Source of the DNA: Aureimonas altamirensis
Lineage (GTDB): Bacteria; Pseudomonadota; Alphaproteobacteria; Rhizobiales; Rhizobiaceae
Reading direction: 5' to 3'
Assembly (NCBI RefSeq): GCF_023702225.1
Contig: NZ_JAMQCO010000002.1
Coordinates: 248,001-312,000 of the forward strand
DNA length: 64,000 nt
In this document: positions 1 through 8,956 of the stretch, one piece after another
Position numbering within the stretch: the first letter of the stretch is position 1
How the letters are laid out: the number at the start of each line of letters is the position of its first letter
The notes under the pieces: generated by a model
Databases searched by the model: none
Told to the model about the DNA's origin: nothing
The model's input: only the letters and a program-made list of their open reading frames with translations
Translations under genes and position numbers: made by a program

Positions 1-96
1 AACGCCGCGTCCAGGAGCCTGAAGGGCTGGGTCGACGACATCGGCAACGACATCTCCAACGGGCGGATCGCCAGCCGCGTCTGGCTGGAAGCGTGA
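1..96 (+). CDS. C-terminal end of a probable peptide ABC transporter substrate-binding protein (partial)
   Basis: Only the last 31 residues are inside the window, ending in ASRVWLEA and a TGA stop. The call rests mainly on position: the stop overlaps the start of a DppB-like permease by one base (TGATG), and in peptide/nickel ABC importers the periplasmic binding protein normally precedes the two permeases. The visible residues are too few to prove the family. The gene starts upstream of the window. Confidence 0.55.
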   Translation, partial: NAASRSLKGWVDDIGNDISNGRIASRVWLEA

Positions 97-1043
97 TGGC
101 AGGCATGATCCTGAGGAGGCTGGCGCTCGGCCTCCTGCTTCTGGTCGCCGTTTCGCTGCTGATCTTCTGGGGCGTCGAGGCGCTGCCGGGGGATTTCGCA
201 ACGACCTATCTGGGGCAAGCCGCGACACCCCAGGCCGTGGAGAATATCCGCCGCGACCTGGGCCTGGACCAGCCGGCGGTGCAGAGATACCTGCAATGGC
301 TGGCGGGCGCGGCGCAGGGCGATTTTGGCAATTCCTGGGCCAGCGGCCAGCCTGTCGGCACACAGATCGCCGACAGGCTGGGCAACTCGCTGTTTCTGGC
401 CGGCATCGCGGCGCTTGTCGCCGTACCGCTGTCTGTCGGGCTCGGTCTTCTGGCCGTCCTGTTCCGCGACCGGTTCGCCGACAAGGCCATCAACGTCGTT
501 TCGCTGGCGGCCATCTCCCTGCCGGAGTTCTTCGTCGGCTATCTGCTGATCCTGTTCTTCGCCGTCAACCTCGGCATCGCGACCTTTCCCTCCACCGTCT
601 ATGCGGGCATGCCGCTGGCCGACAGGCTCGGCGCGATCGCCCTGCCGGCGGCGACGCTGGTGATCGTGGTGCTGGCGCACATGATGCGAATGACGCGGGC
701 CGCGATCCTGAACGTGATGTCGTCTCCCTATATCGAGACCGCCGAACTGAAGGGGCTTGCCCCATTCCGGATCATCCTGCGGCATGCCGCGCCCAACGCC
801 CTGTCGCCCATCATCAATGTCGTCGCGCTCAACCTGGCCTATCTGGTGGTGGGCGTGGTCGTCGTGGAAGTGGTGTTCGTCTATCCCGGCATGGGCCAGT
901 ACATGGTGGACGCCGTCACCGTGCGCGACCTGCCGGTGGTGCAGGCCTGCGGCCTCATCTTCGCGGCCATCTACATCGCCATCAACATGATGGCGGACAT
1001 ACTGGCCATGATCGCCAATCCCCGTCTGAGGCATAAGCGATGA
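96..1043 (+). CDS. ABC transporter permease, DppB/OppB type
   Basis: 315-residue inner-membrane permease of a peptide/nickel-type ABC importer. One membrane segment lies near the N terminus (about residues 8-28), then a periplasmic stretch with the family sequence LGLDQPAVQRYLQWL, then five more hydrophobic segments. The cytoplasmic coupling loop for the ATPase is seen as ETAELKGLAPFRIILRHAAP (the EAA-type loop, about residues 210-230). ATG at 96 overlaps the upstream stop by one base; a GTG at 93 and an ATG at 105 are possible alternatives. The 3' end overlaps the next permease by four bases (ATGA). The transported compound cannot be read from the sequence; the hydrolase downstream hints at a peptide, ester or amide. 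Confidence 0.9.
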   Translation: MAGMILRRLALGLLLLVAVSLLIFWGVEALPGDFATTYLGQAATPQAVENIRRDLGLDQPAVQRYLQWLAGAAQGDFGNSWASGQPVGTQIADRLGNSLFLAGIAALVAVPLSVGLGLLAVLFRDRFADKAINVVSLAAISLPEFFVGYLLILFFAVNLGIATFPSTVYAGMPLADRLGAIALPAATLVIVVLAHMMRMTRAAILNVMSSPYIETAELKGLAPFRIILRHAAPNALSPIINVVALNLAYLVVGVVVVEVVFVYPGMGQYMVDAVTVRDLPVVQACGLIFAAIYIAINMMADILAMIANPRLRHKR

Positions 1044-1864
1044 AAGCGCGCGACATCCCCTTCAGCGCCTGGGTCGGCCTCGCCGGCATCGCGGTGGCAC
1101 TGGCCTGCGCCCTCTTCGCGCCGCTTGTCGCGCCCTACGGAGAAACGGAAATCGTCGGCGGCGTCTGGGAGCCGATGGGCGGGGCGTTCCCGCTCGGCAC
1201 GGACAACCTGGGACGCGACCTCCTGTCCCGGCTCGTCTATGGTGCACGCACCACCATATCGGTGGCGCTTGCGGCGACGCTCCTGTCCTTCGCGCTCGGC
1301 ATCGTGCTGAGTTTCACGGCCGCCGTGCGCGGCGGCGTGACGGACCAGGCCCTGTCGCGCCTCAACGACCTTATGATGGCGATCCCCACCCTGATCTTCG
1401 CGCTGGTCGTCCTGGCCGTATTGCCGCAGAAGATCTGGATCCTGGTCCTGGTGATGGCCGTCCTGGATTCCACCCGCGTCTTCCGCCTCGGGAGAGCCGT
1501 GGCCATGGATATCGCCGTGATGGATTTCGTCGAGGCCGCACGGTTGCGGGGCGAAAGCACCCGGTGGATCGTGTTCCGCGAGATCCTGCCCAACAGCCTG
1601 TCGCCGCTTCTGGCCGAGTTCGGGCTGCGCTTCGCCTTCGCTGTCCTGTTCCTGTCCACGCTGTCCTTCCTCGGCCTCGGCATCCAGCCACCGGCCGCGG
1701 ACTGGGGCGGCATGGTGCGCGAAAACAAGGACGGAATCATCTTCGGCGTCTCGGCCGCCCTCGTGCCCGGTGCGGCACTGGCTACCCTGGCCGTGTGCGT
1801 CAACCTGGTGGTGGACTGGCTCCTGCGCCGCACCGCCTCGCTGAAAGGGGGCCGCGATGGCTGA
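1040..1864 (+). CDS. ABC transporter permease, DppC/OppC type
   Basis: 274-residue second permease of the same importer. It has an N-terminal membrane segment, the family sequence PLGTDNLGRDLLSRLVYGARTT at about residues 52-73, and five further hydrophobic segments. The EAA coupling loop reads VEAARLRGESTRWIVFREI (about residues 163-181), and FLGLGIQPPAADWGGM is a hallmark of DppC-type subunits. It overlaps the upstream permease by four bases and the downstream ATPase by eight, so the proteins are probably translationally coupled. It should form the membrane channel as a heterodimer with the upstream permease. Confidence 0.92.
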   Translation: MKARDIPFSAWVGLAGIAVALACALFAPLVAPYGETEIVGGVWEPMGGAFPLGTDNLGRDLLSRLVYGARTTISVALAATLLSFALGIVLSFTAAVRGGVTDQALSRLNDLMMAIPTLIFALVVLAVLPQKIWILVLVMAVLDSTRVFRLGRAVAMDIAVMDFVEAARLRGESTRWIVFREILPNSLSPLLAEFGLRFAFAVLFLSTLSFLGLGIQPPAADWGGMVRENKDGIIFGVSAALVPGAALATLAVCVNLVVDWLLRRTASLKGGRDG

Positions 1865-3476
1865 CCTTCTCGATGTCCGCAACCTGCGGATCGTGGCAGA
1901 CGGGCGCGGTGCCGACGGAAAGCCGCAGGAAACCGTCATCGTGGACGACATCTCCTTCACCTTGCAGAAGGGGCGCGTCCTCGGCCTGATCGGCGAATCC
2001 GGCGCCGGCAAATCCACCATCGGGCTTGCGCCGCTTGCCTATGGGCGCGGCGGGCTTCGGCTGGCCGGCGGACAGGTCCTGCTGGACGGCGAGGATATCC
2101 TTGCCCTCGGCTCCGGAGCCGTGCGCAGAATCCGCGGAGCGCGGGTCGCCTACGTCGCCCAGTCCGCGGCCGCCGCCTTCAACCCGGCTCATCGCATCGG
2201 CGGGCAGGTGGTGGAGGCCGCGGTGCGGCATGGCAGGATGACGAGGGAACAAGCCTTCCGGAGGGCCGAGGAACTCTTCTCCCTTCTGGGCCTGCCCGAC
2301 CCGCGCGGTTTCGGCCGACGCTTCCCGCACCAGGTGTCGGGCGGCCAGTTGCAGCGCGCCATGACGGCCATGGCGCTATGCGCCGAACCCGAACTGGTCA
2401 TCTTCGACGAGCCGACGACCGCGCTGGACGTGACAACACAGATCGACGTGCTTGCGGCCATTCGCGCCGCGATCCGCGAAACCGGGACGGCGGCGCTCTA
2501 CATCACGCACGATCTGGCCGTGGTGGCGCAGATCGCCGACGACATCATGGTCCTGCGAAACGGCCGATTGGTGGAGACGGGCCCCACCCGGCACATCGTC
2601 GACACCCCACAACGGGACTATACGAAAGCGCTTCTGTCCGTCCGGCACGATCGGCACCAGGAAAAGCCGGATCGGGGCGACCGCCTCCTGACGGTGGAAG
2701 GGGTGGATGCCCGGTACGGAAGCGGCGGCAAGGTCCTGGACGGCGTCAGCCTGCATGTCCCGCGTGGGCAGACGGTGGCCGTGGTGGGGGAAAGCGGTTC
2801 CGGAAAGTCCACGCTGGCACGGGTGATCACCGGTCTTCTTCCGCCATCGGCTGGCAGTATCGGCTTTGACGGGGCAACCCTGTCCCCGGCCCTCGCCGGC
2901 CGCTCCACGTCCGACCGGCGGCGGATCCAGATGATCTACCAGATGGCGGATACGGCGTTGAACCCGCGCCATACGGTGGCGGAGGCGATAGGCCGCCCGC
3001 TGACCTTCTATCATGGGTTGCGGGGGCAGGCGCGGCGCGCTCGCGTTGCATCGCTTCTCGACGAGATCGAGCTGCCGCACGCGCTTGCGGCGCGTTACCC
3101 CGCCGAGCTTTCCGGCGGCCAGAAGCAAAGGGTGGCCATCGCACGCGCCCTTGCCGCCGAGCCGGATCTCATCGTCTGCGACGAGCCGACCTCGGCGCTG
3201 GACCCGTTGGTCGCGGCCGGCATCCTGCGGCTCCTGGACCGCGTCCAGAAGGAGCGGCAAACCTCGTATCTCTTCATCACGCACGACATCGCCACGGTGC
3301 GCGCCATCGCCGATGCCGTGGCGGTGATGCATCGCGGAAGGCTGGTGCGCTTCGGGCCCCGCTCGCAGGCGCTGGAGCCGCCCTTCGACGCCTATACCGA
3401 ACTGCTCATGAAATCCGTGCCCGAAACGCGCGCCGGCTGGCTCGACGAAGCCATCGCCGCACGCAAGGCCGGCTGA
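1857..3476 (+). CDS. Dipeptide ABC transporter ATP-binding protein, fused DppD-DppF type
   Basis: 539 residues containing two complete nucleotide-binding domains in one chain. Domain 1 has Walker A GESGAGKST (about residues 46-54), signature VSGGQLQRA and Walker B LVIFDEPTTALD. Domain 2 has Walker A GESGSGKST (about residue 311), signature LSGGQKQRVAIARAL and Walker B LIVCDEPTSALD. Each half ends in the peptide-transporter type tail (for example TPQRDYTKALL in the first). In Dpp/Opp systems the two ATPases are often separate genes, but fused forms are common in Hyphomicrobiales. It powers the importer formed by the two permeases upstream, which it overlaps. Confidence 0.92.
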   Translation: MADLLDVRNLRIVADGRGADGKPQETVIVDDISFTLQKGRVLGLIGESGAGKSTIGLAPLAYGRGGLRLAGGQVLLDGEDILALGSGAVRRIRGARVAYVAQSAAAAFNPAHRIGGQVVEAAVRHGRMTREQAFRRAEELFSLLGLPDPRGFGRRFPHQVSGGQLQRAMTAMALCAEPELVIFDEPTTALDVTTQIDVLAAIRAAIRETGTAALYITHDLAVVAQIADDIMVLRNGRLVETGPTRHIVDTPQRDYTKALLSVRHDRHQEKPDRGDRLLTVEGVDARYGSGGKVLDGVSLHVPRGQTVAVVGESGSGKSTLARVITGLLPPSAGSIGFDGATLSPALAGRSTSDRRRIQMIYQMADTALNPRHTVAEAIGRPLTFYHGLRGQARRARVASLLDEIELPHALAARYPAELSGGQKQRVAIARALAAEPDLIVCDEPTSALDPLVAAGILRLLDRVQKERQTSYLFITHDIATVRAIADAVAVMHRGRLVRFGPRSQALEPPFDAYTELLMKSVPETRAGWLDEAIAARKAG

Positions 3477-3506
3477 ACCCGATCGACAGAAGTGCAGGCA
3501 TACGAC

Positions 3507-5498
3507 ATGAAAGACATGAACCATACCGTCATCGAGAACGAGTGGATCACGCTGAAGGACGGCACGCGACTGGCGGCCCGTATCTTCATGCCCGACGAAA
3601 CATCCCGCGGCGGCGTGCCGGCCGTTCTCGAGTTTCTGCCCTACCGCAAGCGCAACGGCACCGCCCCGCGCGACGAATCCACCTACCCCGTCTTCGCCGC
3701 CGCCGGCATTGCCGGCGTGCGCGTGGATATTCGCGGATCGGGCGAGTCCGATGGGGTGATCGACGGCGAATATACGGAACGCGAGTTGTCGGACGCCTGC
3801 GAGGTGATCGCCTGGATCGCCGCGCAACCATGGTCCAACGGCAGCGTCGGCATGATGGGCATTTCCTGGGGCGGCTTCAACTGCCTGCAGGTCGCCGCCC
3901 TCAAGCCGCCGGCGCTGAAGGCGGTGATCTCCATCGCATCGACCGTCGATCGCTACAATGACGACATCCACTACAAGAACGGCACGCACCTGTCGGCCCA
4001 ATTGTCCTGGGCCGCGACCATGCTGGCCTATCAGTCGCGCTCGCCCGACCGCGCGATCGTCGGCGATGCATGGCGCGCCATGTGGCTGGAGCGCCTGGAA
4101 GGCGAGCCGTTCTTCATGGAAGAGTGGCTGGCGCACCAGCGCCGCGACGATTTCTGGAAGCACGGCTCCATCGGAGAGGATTTCGCCAACTTCCGCGTGC
4201 CGGCCCTCGTCATCGCCGGCTGGGCGGACGGCTACCGCAACACCCCGATGAAGGCCTTGGCGGGCATGCCCGACAAGGCCTGGGCGCTGATCGGCCCGTG
4301 GGTGCACAAATATCCGCATTTCGCGTGGCCGCGGCCGCGCGCCGATTTCCATGCCGAGGCGATCGCATGGTGGAACCGCTGGCTGCGGGACGAGCCGAAC
4401 GCAGCGGAAACGACGCCGCGCCTGCGCGCGTTCATACAGGACGGACCCCGCCCGGCGCTGCGCCGCGAGGTGGAGCCCGGCTACTGGGTCGCAGTCGTGG
4501 ACGGCGCCCCGAATGTCCTGCCCAGCTTCGCGCTCGACGCCGCCGGCAGGCTGCATGACGGGCCGTCCTCGGCGTCCGGCTGCACCCGGCTGCGCTCGCC
4601 GTTGGCCACCGGCACGGCCGCCGGCGAATGGTTTACCCTCAAGCCCGACGCGGAGATGGCCGGCGACCAGCGCATCGACGATGCAGGCTCCCTCACCTTC
4701 GAGACCGACCCCTTGTCCGACGAGATGGTGTTGCTGGGCATGCCGGCGCTGTCGCTGACCCTGTCCAGCGACGCGCCGCAGGCCAATCTGTGCGCCCGGC
4801 TGGTGGATGTGCACCCCGACGGCACCGCGACCCGTATCACCTACGGTGTCCTCAACCTGGCCCATCGCAACGGCAACGAAGCTCCGGAGGCGATGACCCC
4901 CGGCGCGCCCACCGCCATCGACATGATGCTCGACGCCTGCGGCTACCGCCTGGCGCCCGGCCACAGGTTGCGCCTGTCGCTGTCCAGCGCCTACTGGCCG
5001 CTGATCCTTCCGCCGCCATACGACGCCACGCTGACCATCGACTTGTCTTCGCTCGTCCTCCGGTTGCCGCAACTCGGCGCGCATGAGCGGATATCCGTTC
5101 CGGAACCCGCAAATCCCGACCCGCTGCCGACCTACGATGCGCTGGAGGGCGGAGCCACGCGCCGCAGCGTCGAGCGCGACCTGATGAGCGGTACGACGCG
5201 CTACCGGATCTTCGAGGATACCGGCCTCTCGCGCCATCCCGGCAACGGGCTCGCCTCGCGCGATATCCGCGACGAAGTCTGGTCCGTCGTCGATGGCGAT
5301 CCGCTTTCGGCCAGGGGTACGTCCGACTGGACATGCGTGATCGGCAGGGAGGGTTGGGAAACCCGCACCCGGTGTACCGCCACCCTCTCGTGCACGCCGA
5401 CGGAATGGGTCGTGGAAGCGCGGGTGCGCGCCTATGAAGACGGCGAACCGATCTTCGAGAAGGCCTTTTCGCGCCGCATCGCCCGCGATCTGATGTAG
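3507..5498 (+). CDS. CocE/NonD family serine hydrolase
   Basis: 663-residue alpha/beta hydrolase of the CocE/X-Pro dipeptidyl-peptidase S15 class. The nucleophile elbow is GISWGG with Ser near residue 120. The family sequences LPYRKRNGT and VRVDIRGSGESDG come before it and a C-terminal jelly-roll-like region follows (about residues 320-560). Family members cleave esters, amides or acyl-peptides; the substrate here is unknown. It starts 30 bases after the ABC ATPase, on the same strand, suggesting it acts on what the importer brings in. I chose ATG at 3507, preceded by GCAGG; a GTG at 3492 would add five residues. No signal peptide is visible, so it is probably cytoplasmic. Confidence 0.88.
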   Translation: MKDMNHTVIENEWITLKDGTRLAARIFMPDETSRGGVPAVLEFLPYRKRNGTAPRDESTYPVFAAAGIAGVRVDIRGSGESDGVIDGEYTERELSDACEVIAWIAAQPWSNGSVGMMGISWGGFNCLQVAALKPPALKAVISIASTVDRYNDDIHYKNGTHLSAQLSWAATMLAYQSRSPDRAIVGDAWRAMWLERLEGEPFFMEEWLAHQRRDDFWKHGSIGEDFANFRVPALVIAGWADGYRNTPMKALAGMPDKAWALIGPWVHKYPHFAWPRPRADFHAEAIAWWNRWLRDEPNAAETTPRLRAFIQDGPRPALRREVEPGYWVAVVDGAPNVLPSFALDAAGRLHDGPSSASGCTRLRSPLATGTAAGEWFTLKPDAEMAGDQRIDDAGSLTFETDPLSDEMVLLGMPALSLTLSSDAPQANLCARLVDVHPDGTATRITYGVLNLAHRNGNEAPEAMTPGAPTAIDMMLDACGYRLAPGHRLRLSLSSAYWPLILPPPYDATLTIDLSSLVLRLPQLGAHERISVPEPANPDPLPTYDALEGGATRRSVERDLMSGTTRYRIFEDTGLSRHPGNGLASRDIRDEVWSVVDGDPLSARGTSDWTCVIGREGWETRTRCTATLSCTPTEWVVEARVRAYEDGEPIFEKAFSRRIARDLM

Positions 5499-5505
5499 CG
5501 GGCGC

Positions 5506-7200
5506 TCAGCCTTCGATCATGTCGCGGATCCGCATGGACAGCGCCGCGATGTCGAATGGCTTGGTGATGACCTGCATCCCCGGCGGCAGGCGGTCGCCGT
5601 CTCCCTGTACGGCGGTTTCGGCATATCCCGTGACGAACAGGATCTTCAGACCGGGCCTCAGGGCCCGGGCCGCATCGGCCAACTGCCGCCCGTTCATGCC
5701 GCCGGGCAGGCCGACATCCGTAACCAGAAGGTCGATGGACGCATCGGAAGACAGGATTTCCAGCGCCTGCGCGCCGTCGCCGGCTTCCAATCCGGAAAAC
5801 CCGATCTCGGTGACGGCATCCACCAGAAGCATGCGCACGAGCGTCTCGTCGTCGACGACGAGGACGGTGCGCCCTGCCCCTGAAACGGCGGCGACCTCGC
5901 CTTGCGCGGGGGTGGCCTGAACGGCAGGCGTATCGCTGCGCGGCAGATGCAGGCATACGGCCGTCCCGCGGCCCGGCTCGGATGTGATACGCACCTGCCC
6001 GCCCGACTGGCGCGCGAAGCCATAGATCATCGACAGGCCGAGGCCGGTGCCGACGCCGAGCGGCTTGGTTGTGAAGAACGGCTCGAACGCCTTGGCGATA
6101 ACCTCCGGCGTCATGCCCGTGCCGGTATCGGTGACGCACATGGTTACATAGTCGCCCACCGGCAGGGACAGCTCGCGCGCCGCCGCTTCGTCCACGCTCT
6201 GGTTGCGCGTCTCGATGGTGATGAGCCCGCCATCGGGCATCGCGTCGCGCGCGTTGATGCAAAGGTTCAACAAGGCGTTTTCGAGCTGGTTCGCGTCCAC
6301 CAGCGTCGCCCAGAGAGCGTCGTGCTGGCGCGTTTCCAGGCCGATCGCCGGGCCGACGGTGCGCTGGATCAGATCCTGCATGTCGGCGACCAGCCGGTTC
6401 ACGTCGGTTGGCTGCGGGTCCAGCGTCTGCCGGCGGGAAAAGGCCAGCAGGCGATGCGTCAGCGCTGCGGCGCGGCGGGCCGCGGACTGCGCGCCCGACA
6501 TGTAGCGGGCGATGTCGTCCGTGCGGCCCTGCCGGATGCGGGTTTGCATCATGTCGAGGGAACCGGATATCGCCGCCAGGAGATTGTTGAAATCATGCGC
6601 GATGCCGCCGGTCAGTTGTCCCACTGCCTCCATCTTCTGCGACTGGCGCAACGCCTCTTCCGTCGTCATCAGATGGGCGGTCTGCTGCGCCACGCGCTGC
6701 TCCAGCGTCTCGGCCAGATCCCGGGCCAGTTCCTCGCTGGCCAGAAGGGCGGCCTCGGCCTTCTTGCGGTCGGTGATATCCCGGAAAAGGACGGATACCT
6801 GGTTGAGGCTCGCCGGTTCCACGCGTGAAGCGGAGACCTCGATGTGGCGCCCCACTTCCGCAAAGCGACGCTCGAAGCGGATCGGCTGGCCGGTCCGCAG
6901 CACGCCGCCGTAAAGGGCCACCCATTCGGCCCCCTCGTCCGGGGCCACGTCATACACCGACTTTCCCACGATGTCGGGAATGCCGGTATGGCGGCCATAG
7001 CCGGAATTGGCCTCGACATGGATATAGTCGCTGAGCGGTCCGTGGGGCCCATCGACGAACTCGATGATGCAGAAACCATCGTCGATGGCTTCGAACAGGG
7101 CGCGATATCGCGCCTGGGCCTGAGCCAGCGCGTCGATCAGCGCCAGTTCGGCGTCCGGTTCGATCGCCCCGTCGCGGGGCTGGAAGTCTGTCTCGCTCAC
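5506..7200 (-). CDS. PAS-domain hybrid sensor histidine kinase with receiver domain
   Basis: 564-residue soluble hybrid kinase. From the N terminus: a PAS sensor (about residues 20-145), a short coiled coil, a HisKA domain with GGIAHDFNNLLAA (phospho-acceptor His near 202), an HATPase domain with the glycine-rich sequence GTGLGLSMIYGFARQ, and a C-terminal receiver with VLVVDDE and the phospho-acceptor Asp in LLVTDVGLPGG. No membrane segment is seen, so the signal is probably cytoplasmic. I chose GTG at 7200 because AAGGCGA lies six bases upstream; a TTG at 7260 is the only longer start. It is convergent with the CocE hydrolase, eight bases apart. No partner regulator lies nearby. Confidence 0.87.
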   Translation of the reverse strand: MSETDFQPRDGAIEPDAELALIDALAQAQARYRALFEAIDDGFCIIEFVDGPHGPLSDYIHVEANSGYGRHTGIPDIVGKSVYDVAPDEGAEWVALYGGVLRTGQPIRFERRFAEVGRHIEVSASRVEPASLNQVSVLFRDITDRKKAEAALLASEELARDLAETLEQRVAQQTAHLMTTEEALRQSQKMEAVGQLTGGIAHDFNNLLAAISGSLDMMQTRIRQGRTDDIARYMSGAQSAARRAAALTHRLLAFSRRQTLDPQPTDVNRLVADMQDLIQRTVGPAIGLETRQHDALWATLVDANQLENALLNLCINARDAMPDGGLITIETRNQSVDEAAARELSLPVGDYVTMCVTDTGTGMTPEVIAKAFEPFFTTKPLGVGTGLGLSMIYGFARQSGGQVRITSEPGRGTAVCLHLPRSDTPAVQATPAQGEVAAVSGAGRTVLVVDDETLVRMLLVDAVTEIGFSGLEAGDGAQALEILSSDASIDLLVTDVGLPGGMNGRQLADAARALRPGLKILFVTGYAETAVQGDGDRLPPGMQVITKPFDIAALSMRIRDMIEG

Positions 7201-7294
7201 GCGGTCGCCTTGTGTCGCGGCATGGATCGGCCAAGAACTACTTGCACGAACCGCGTTCAACCGAAAGGTGCAACCACGTGAGCGTCGAACTTCG

Positions 7295-8056
7295 TCAAGC
7301 GAGAAGCCACGGCTTGAACAGCATCCACAACGCCATCGCCACCATCATGACATTCTCGGTCAGCGACACGAAGCCGAGCGGCACGTTGCTGTCGCCGCCG
7401 ACACAGGCGCATTTCAACTCGCGCTTGTCGATATAGACGGCCTTGTAGACGGACACCGCGCCGATCGTGCCGATAAACAGGGCCACGGGAATGGACAGCC
7501 ACATCAGGGCCCCGGCGATCATCAGGACGCCGGCGAGACCCTCCGCGAACGGATAGACATAAGCGTAGGGAACGTACCGCCGCGCCAGAAGGTCGTAGCC
7601 CAGAAACATGTTGGAGAAGCCCTCGACATCCCGCAACTTCTGCACGGCCAGAAGACACATGGAGATCGCGATGAACCATTCGCCGGCCGCGATGGTGGCG
7701 AGAGAGCCGAATGCCGCCCAGCTCGTCGCCAGCGCCATCAGCGCGGCCATGGCGAAGATGGCGATGACCGGCTTGTAGGTCAGGGCTTTCTTGTCCACGA
7801 CGGCAAGGCCGAAATGCCGCCGCAGGTCATCGTAACCACCCACGCGCCGACCATCGATGAAGGTCTGCGGAGTGGTCTTCACGTCGTGCTGCTCTTTGAA
7901 CGCATCCGTTTCGGCCCGGTTGACCAGCTTGTGGTCCTCTACCTCGAAACCTTTTCGCTGCAGGAGGTCCAGCGCCTTGAGGCCGAACGGACAGACATGG
8001 TCCGGCGTGACCATGCGATACAGAACCGCTTTGCTTGCGCTTGTGGCCGTCGTCAT
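7295..8056 (-). CDS. Glutaredoxin domain fused to MauE-type membrane protein
   Basis: 253 residues. The N terminus (about 10-85) is a glutaredoxin-like fold with a single-cysteine VCPFG site and the family sequences VKTTPQTFIDG and VGGYDDL. Four to five hydrophobic segments follow, with the MauE/DoxX-like sequence CACVGGDSNVPLGFVSLTEN near the C terminus. MauE proteins are linked to disulfide or electron handling for periplasmic redox proteins; a specific partner is not visible here. The ATG at 8056 has TGGAG upstream. It is divergent from the SDR gene at 8225. Sure of the two domains, unsure of the role. Confidence 0.82.
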   Translation of the reverse strand: MTTATSASKAVLYRMVTPDHVCPFGLKALDLLQRKGFEVEDHKLVNRAETDAFKEQHDVKTTPQTFIDGRRVGGYDDLRRHFGLAVVDKKALTYKPVIAIFAMAALMALATSWAAFGSLATIAAGEWFIAISMCLLAVQKLRDVEGFSNMFLGYDLLARRYVPYAYVYPFAEGLAGVLMIAGALMWLSIPVALFIGTIGAVSVYKAVYIDKRELKCACVGGDSNVPLGFVSLTENVMMVAMALWMLFKPWLLA

Positions 8057-8224
8057 ATCCGCAACTCCAGATGCCTTGCGGGCGCAGTGCCCGATCTCTG
8101 CCCCGTCAGATGGAGCTTCCCATGGTTGGAAGGTCAAGTCCGCCGTCGCCAGTTTATTTGCGCTTGAGCCGGAGCGTGCGCGACCCTAAAAACCCAAGGA
8201 CAGTTTACGGGAAGGCCTGTCCGC

Positions 8225-8929
8225 ATGACACATCATCGCGTCGCCATCGTCACCGCAGCCGGCAGCGGCATGGGGGAAGCGGCCGCCCGCCGCCTCGCCG
8301 AGGACGGATTCAAGCTTGCCATACTGTCGTCTTCCGGTCGTGGCGCGGCCCTGGCGGAAGAGTTGGGCGGCTTCGGCGTCACCGGCTCCAACCAGTCGAA
8401 CGACGATCTCAAGAGGCTCGTCGATGGTACGATGGAGCGTTGGGGCCGCATCGACGCGCTGGTAAACAGCGCCGGACACGGGCCGCGCGCGCCGATCCTG
8501 GACCTGAGCGACGAGGACTGGCACCGGGGCCTCGACGTCTACCTCATGAATGTCGTGCGCTCCGCCCGGCTCGTCGCCCCGATCATGGTGCGTCAGAAAG
8601 GCGGCGCCATCGTCAACATCTCCACCTTCGCGGCCTTCGAGCCCGACCCCGTCTTCCCGACATCCGGCGTCTTCCGCGCCGGGCTCGCCTCCTACGCGAA
8701 GCTGTTCGCAGACCGGTATGCCGCGGACAATGTGCGGATGAACAACGTGCTTCCCGGCTTCATCGACAGCCTGGCCGAGAAGGCGGAATTCCGCGAGCGC
8801 ATTCCCATGGGCCGGTATGGCCGGGCCGAAGAGGTTGCCGCCACCATCTCGTTCCTCGTGTCGCCGGGCGGCGGCTACATAACCGGGCAGAACATCCGGG
8901 TCGACGGCGGCATCACCCGCGCCGTCTGA
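8225..8929 (+). CDS. SDR-family protein with altered catalytic residues
   Basis: 234 residues with the short-chain dehydrogenase fold: the nucleotide-binding glycine motif TAAGSGMG (about 10-17), NSAGHG (81-86) in place of NNAG, and the C-terminal family sequences NNVLPGFI and YITGQNIRVDGG. Aligned without gaps on FabG-type enzymes, the catalytic Ser is Thr134, the Tyr is Ser147 and the Lys is Arg151 (within TSGVFRAGL). The usual YxxxK pair is therefore absent although the rest of the fold is intact. It may have lost dehydrogenase activity or use another mechanism. It reads into mazG 27 bases downstream. SD-like GGGAAGG lies at 8209-8215. Confidence 0.85.
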   Translation: MTHHRVAIVTAAGSGMGEAAARRLAEDGFKLAILSSSGRGAALAEELGGFGVTGSNQSNDDLKRLVDGTMERWGRIDALVNSAGHGPRAPILDLSDEDWHRGLDVYLMNVVRSARLVAPIMVRQKGGAIVNISTFAAFEPDPVFPTSGVFRAGLASYAKLFADRYAADNVRMNNVLPGFIDSLAEKAEFRERIPMGRYGRAEEVAATISFLVSPGGGYITGQNIRVDGGITRAV

Positions 8930-8956
8930 TCGCCTTTTCCAGGATCGGCACCTTCC

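Noticed and set aside
2376-5237. A 953-codon minus-strand open frame under the ABC ATPase and CocE genes
   Set aside because: Antisense to clear genes and low-complexity; no family features.
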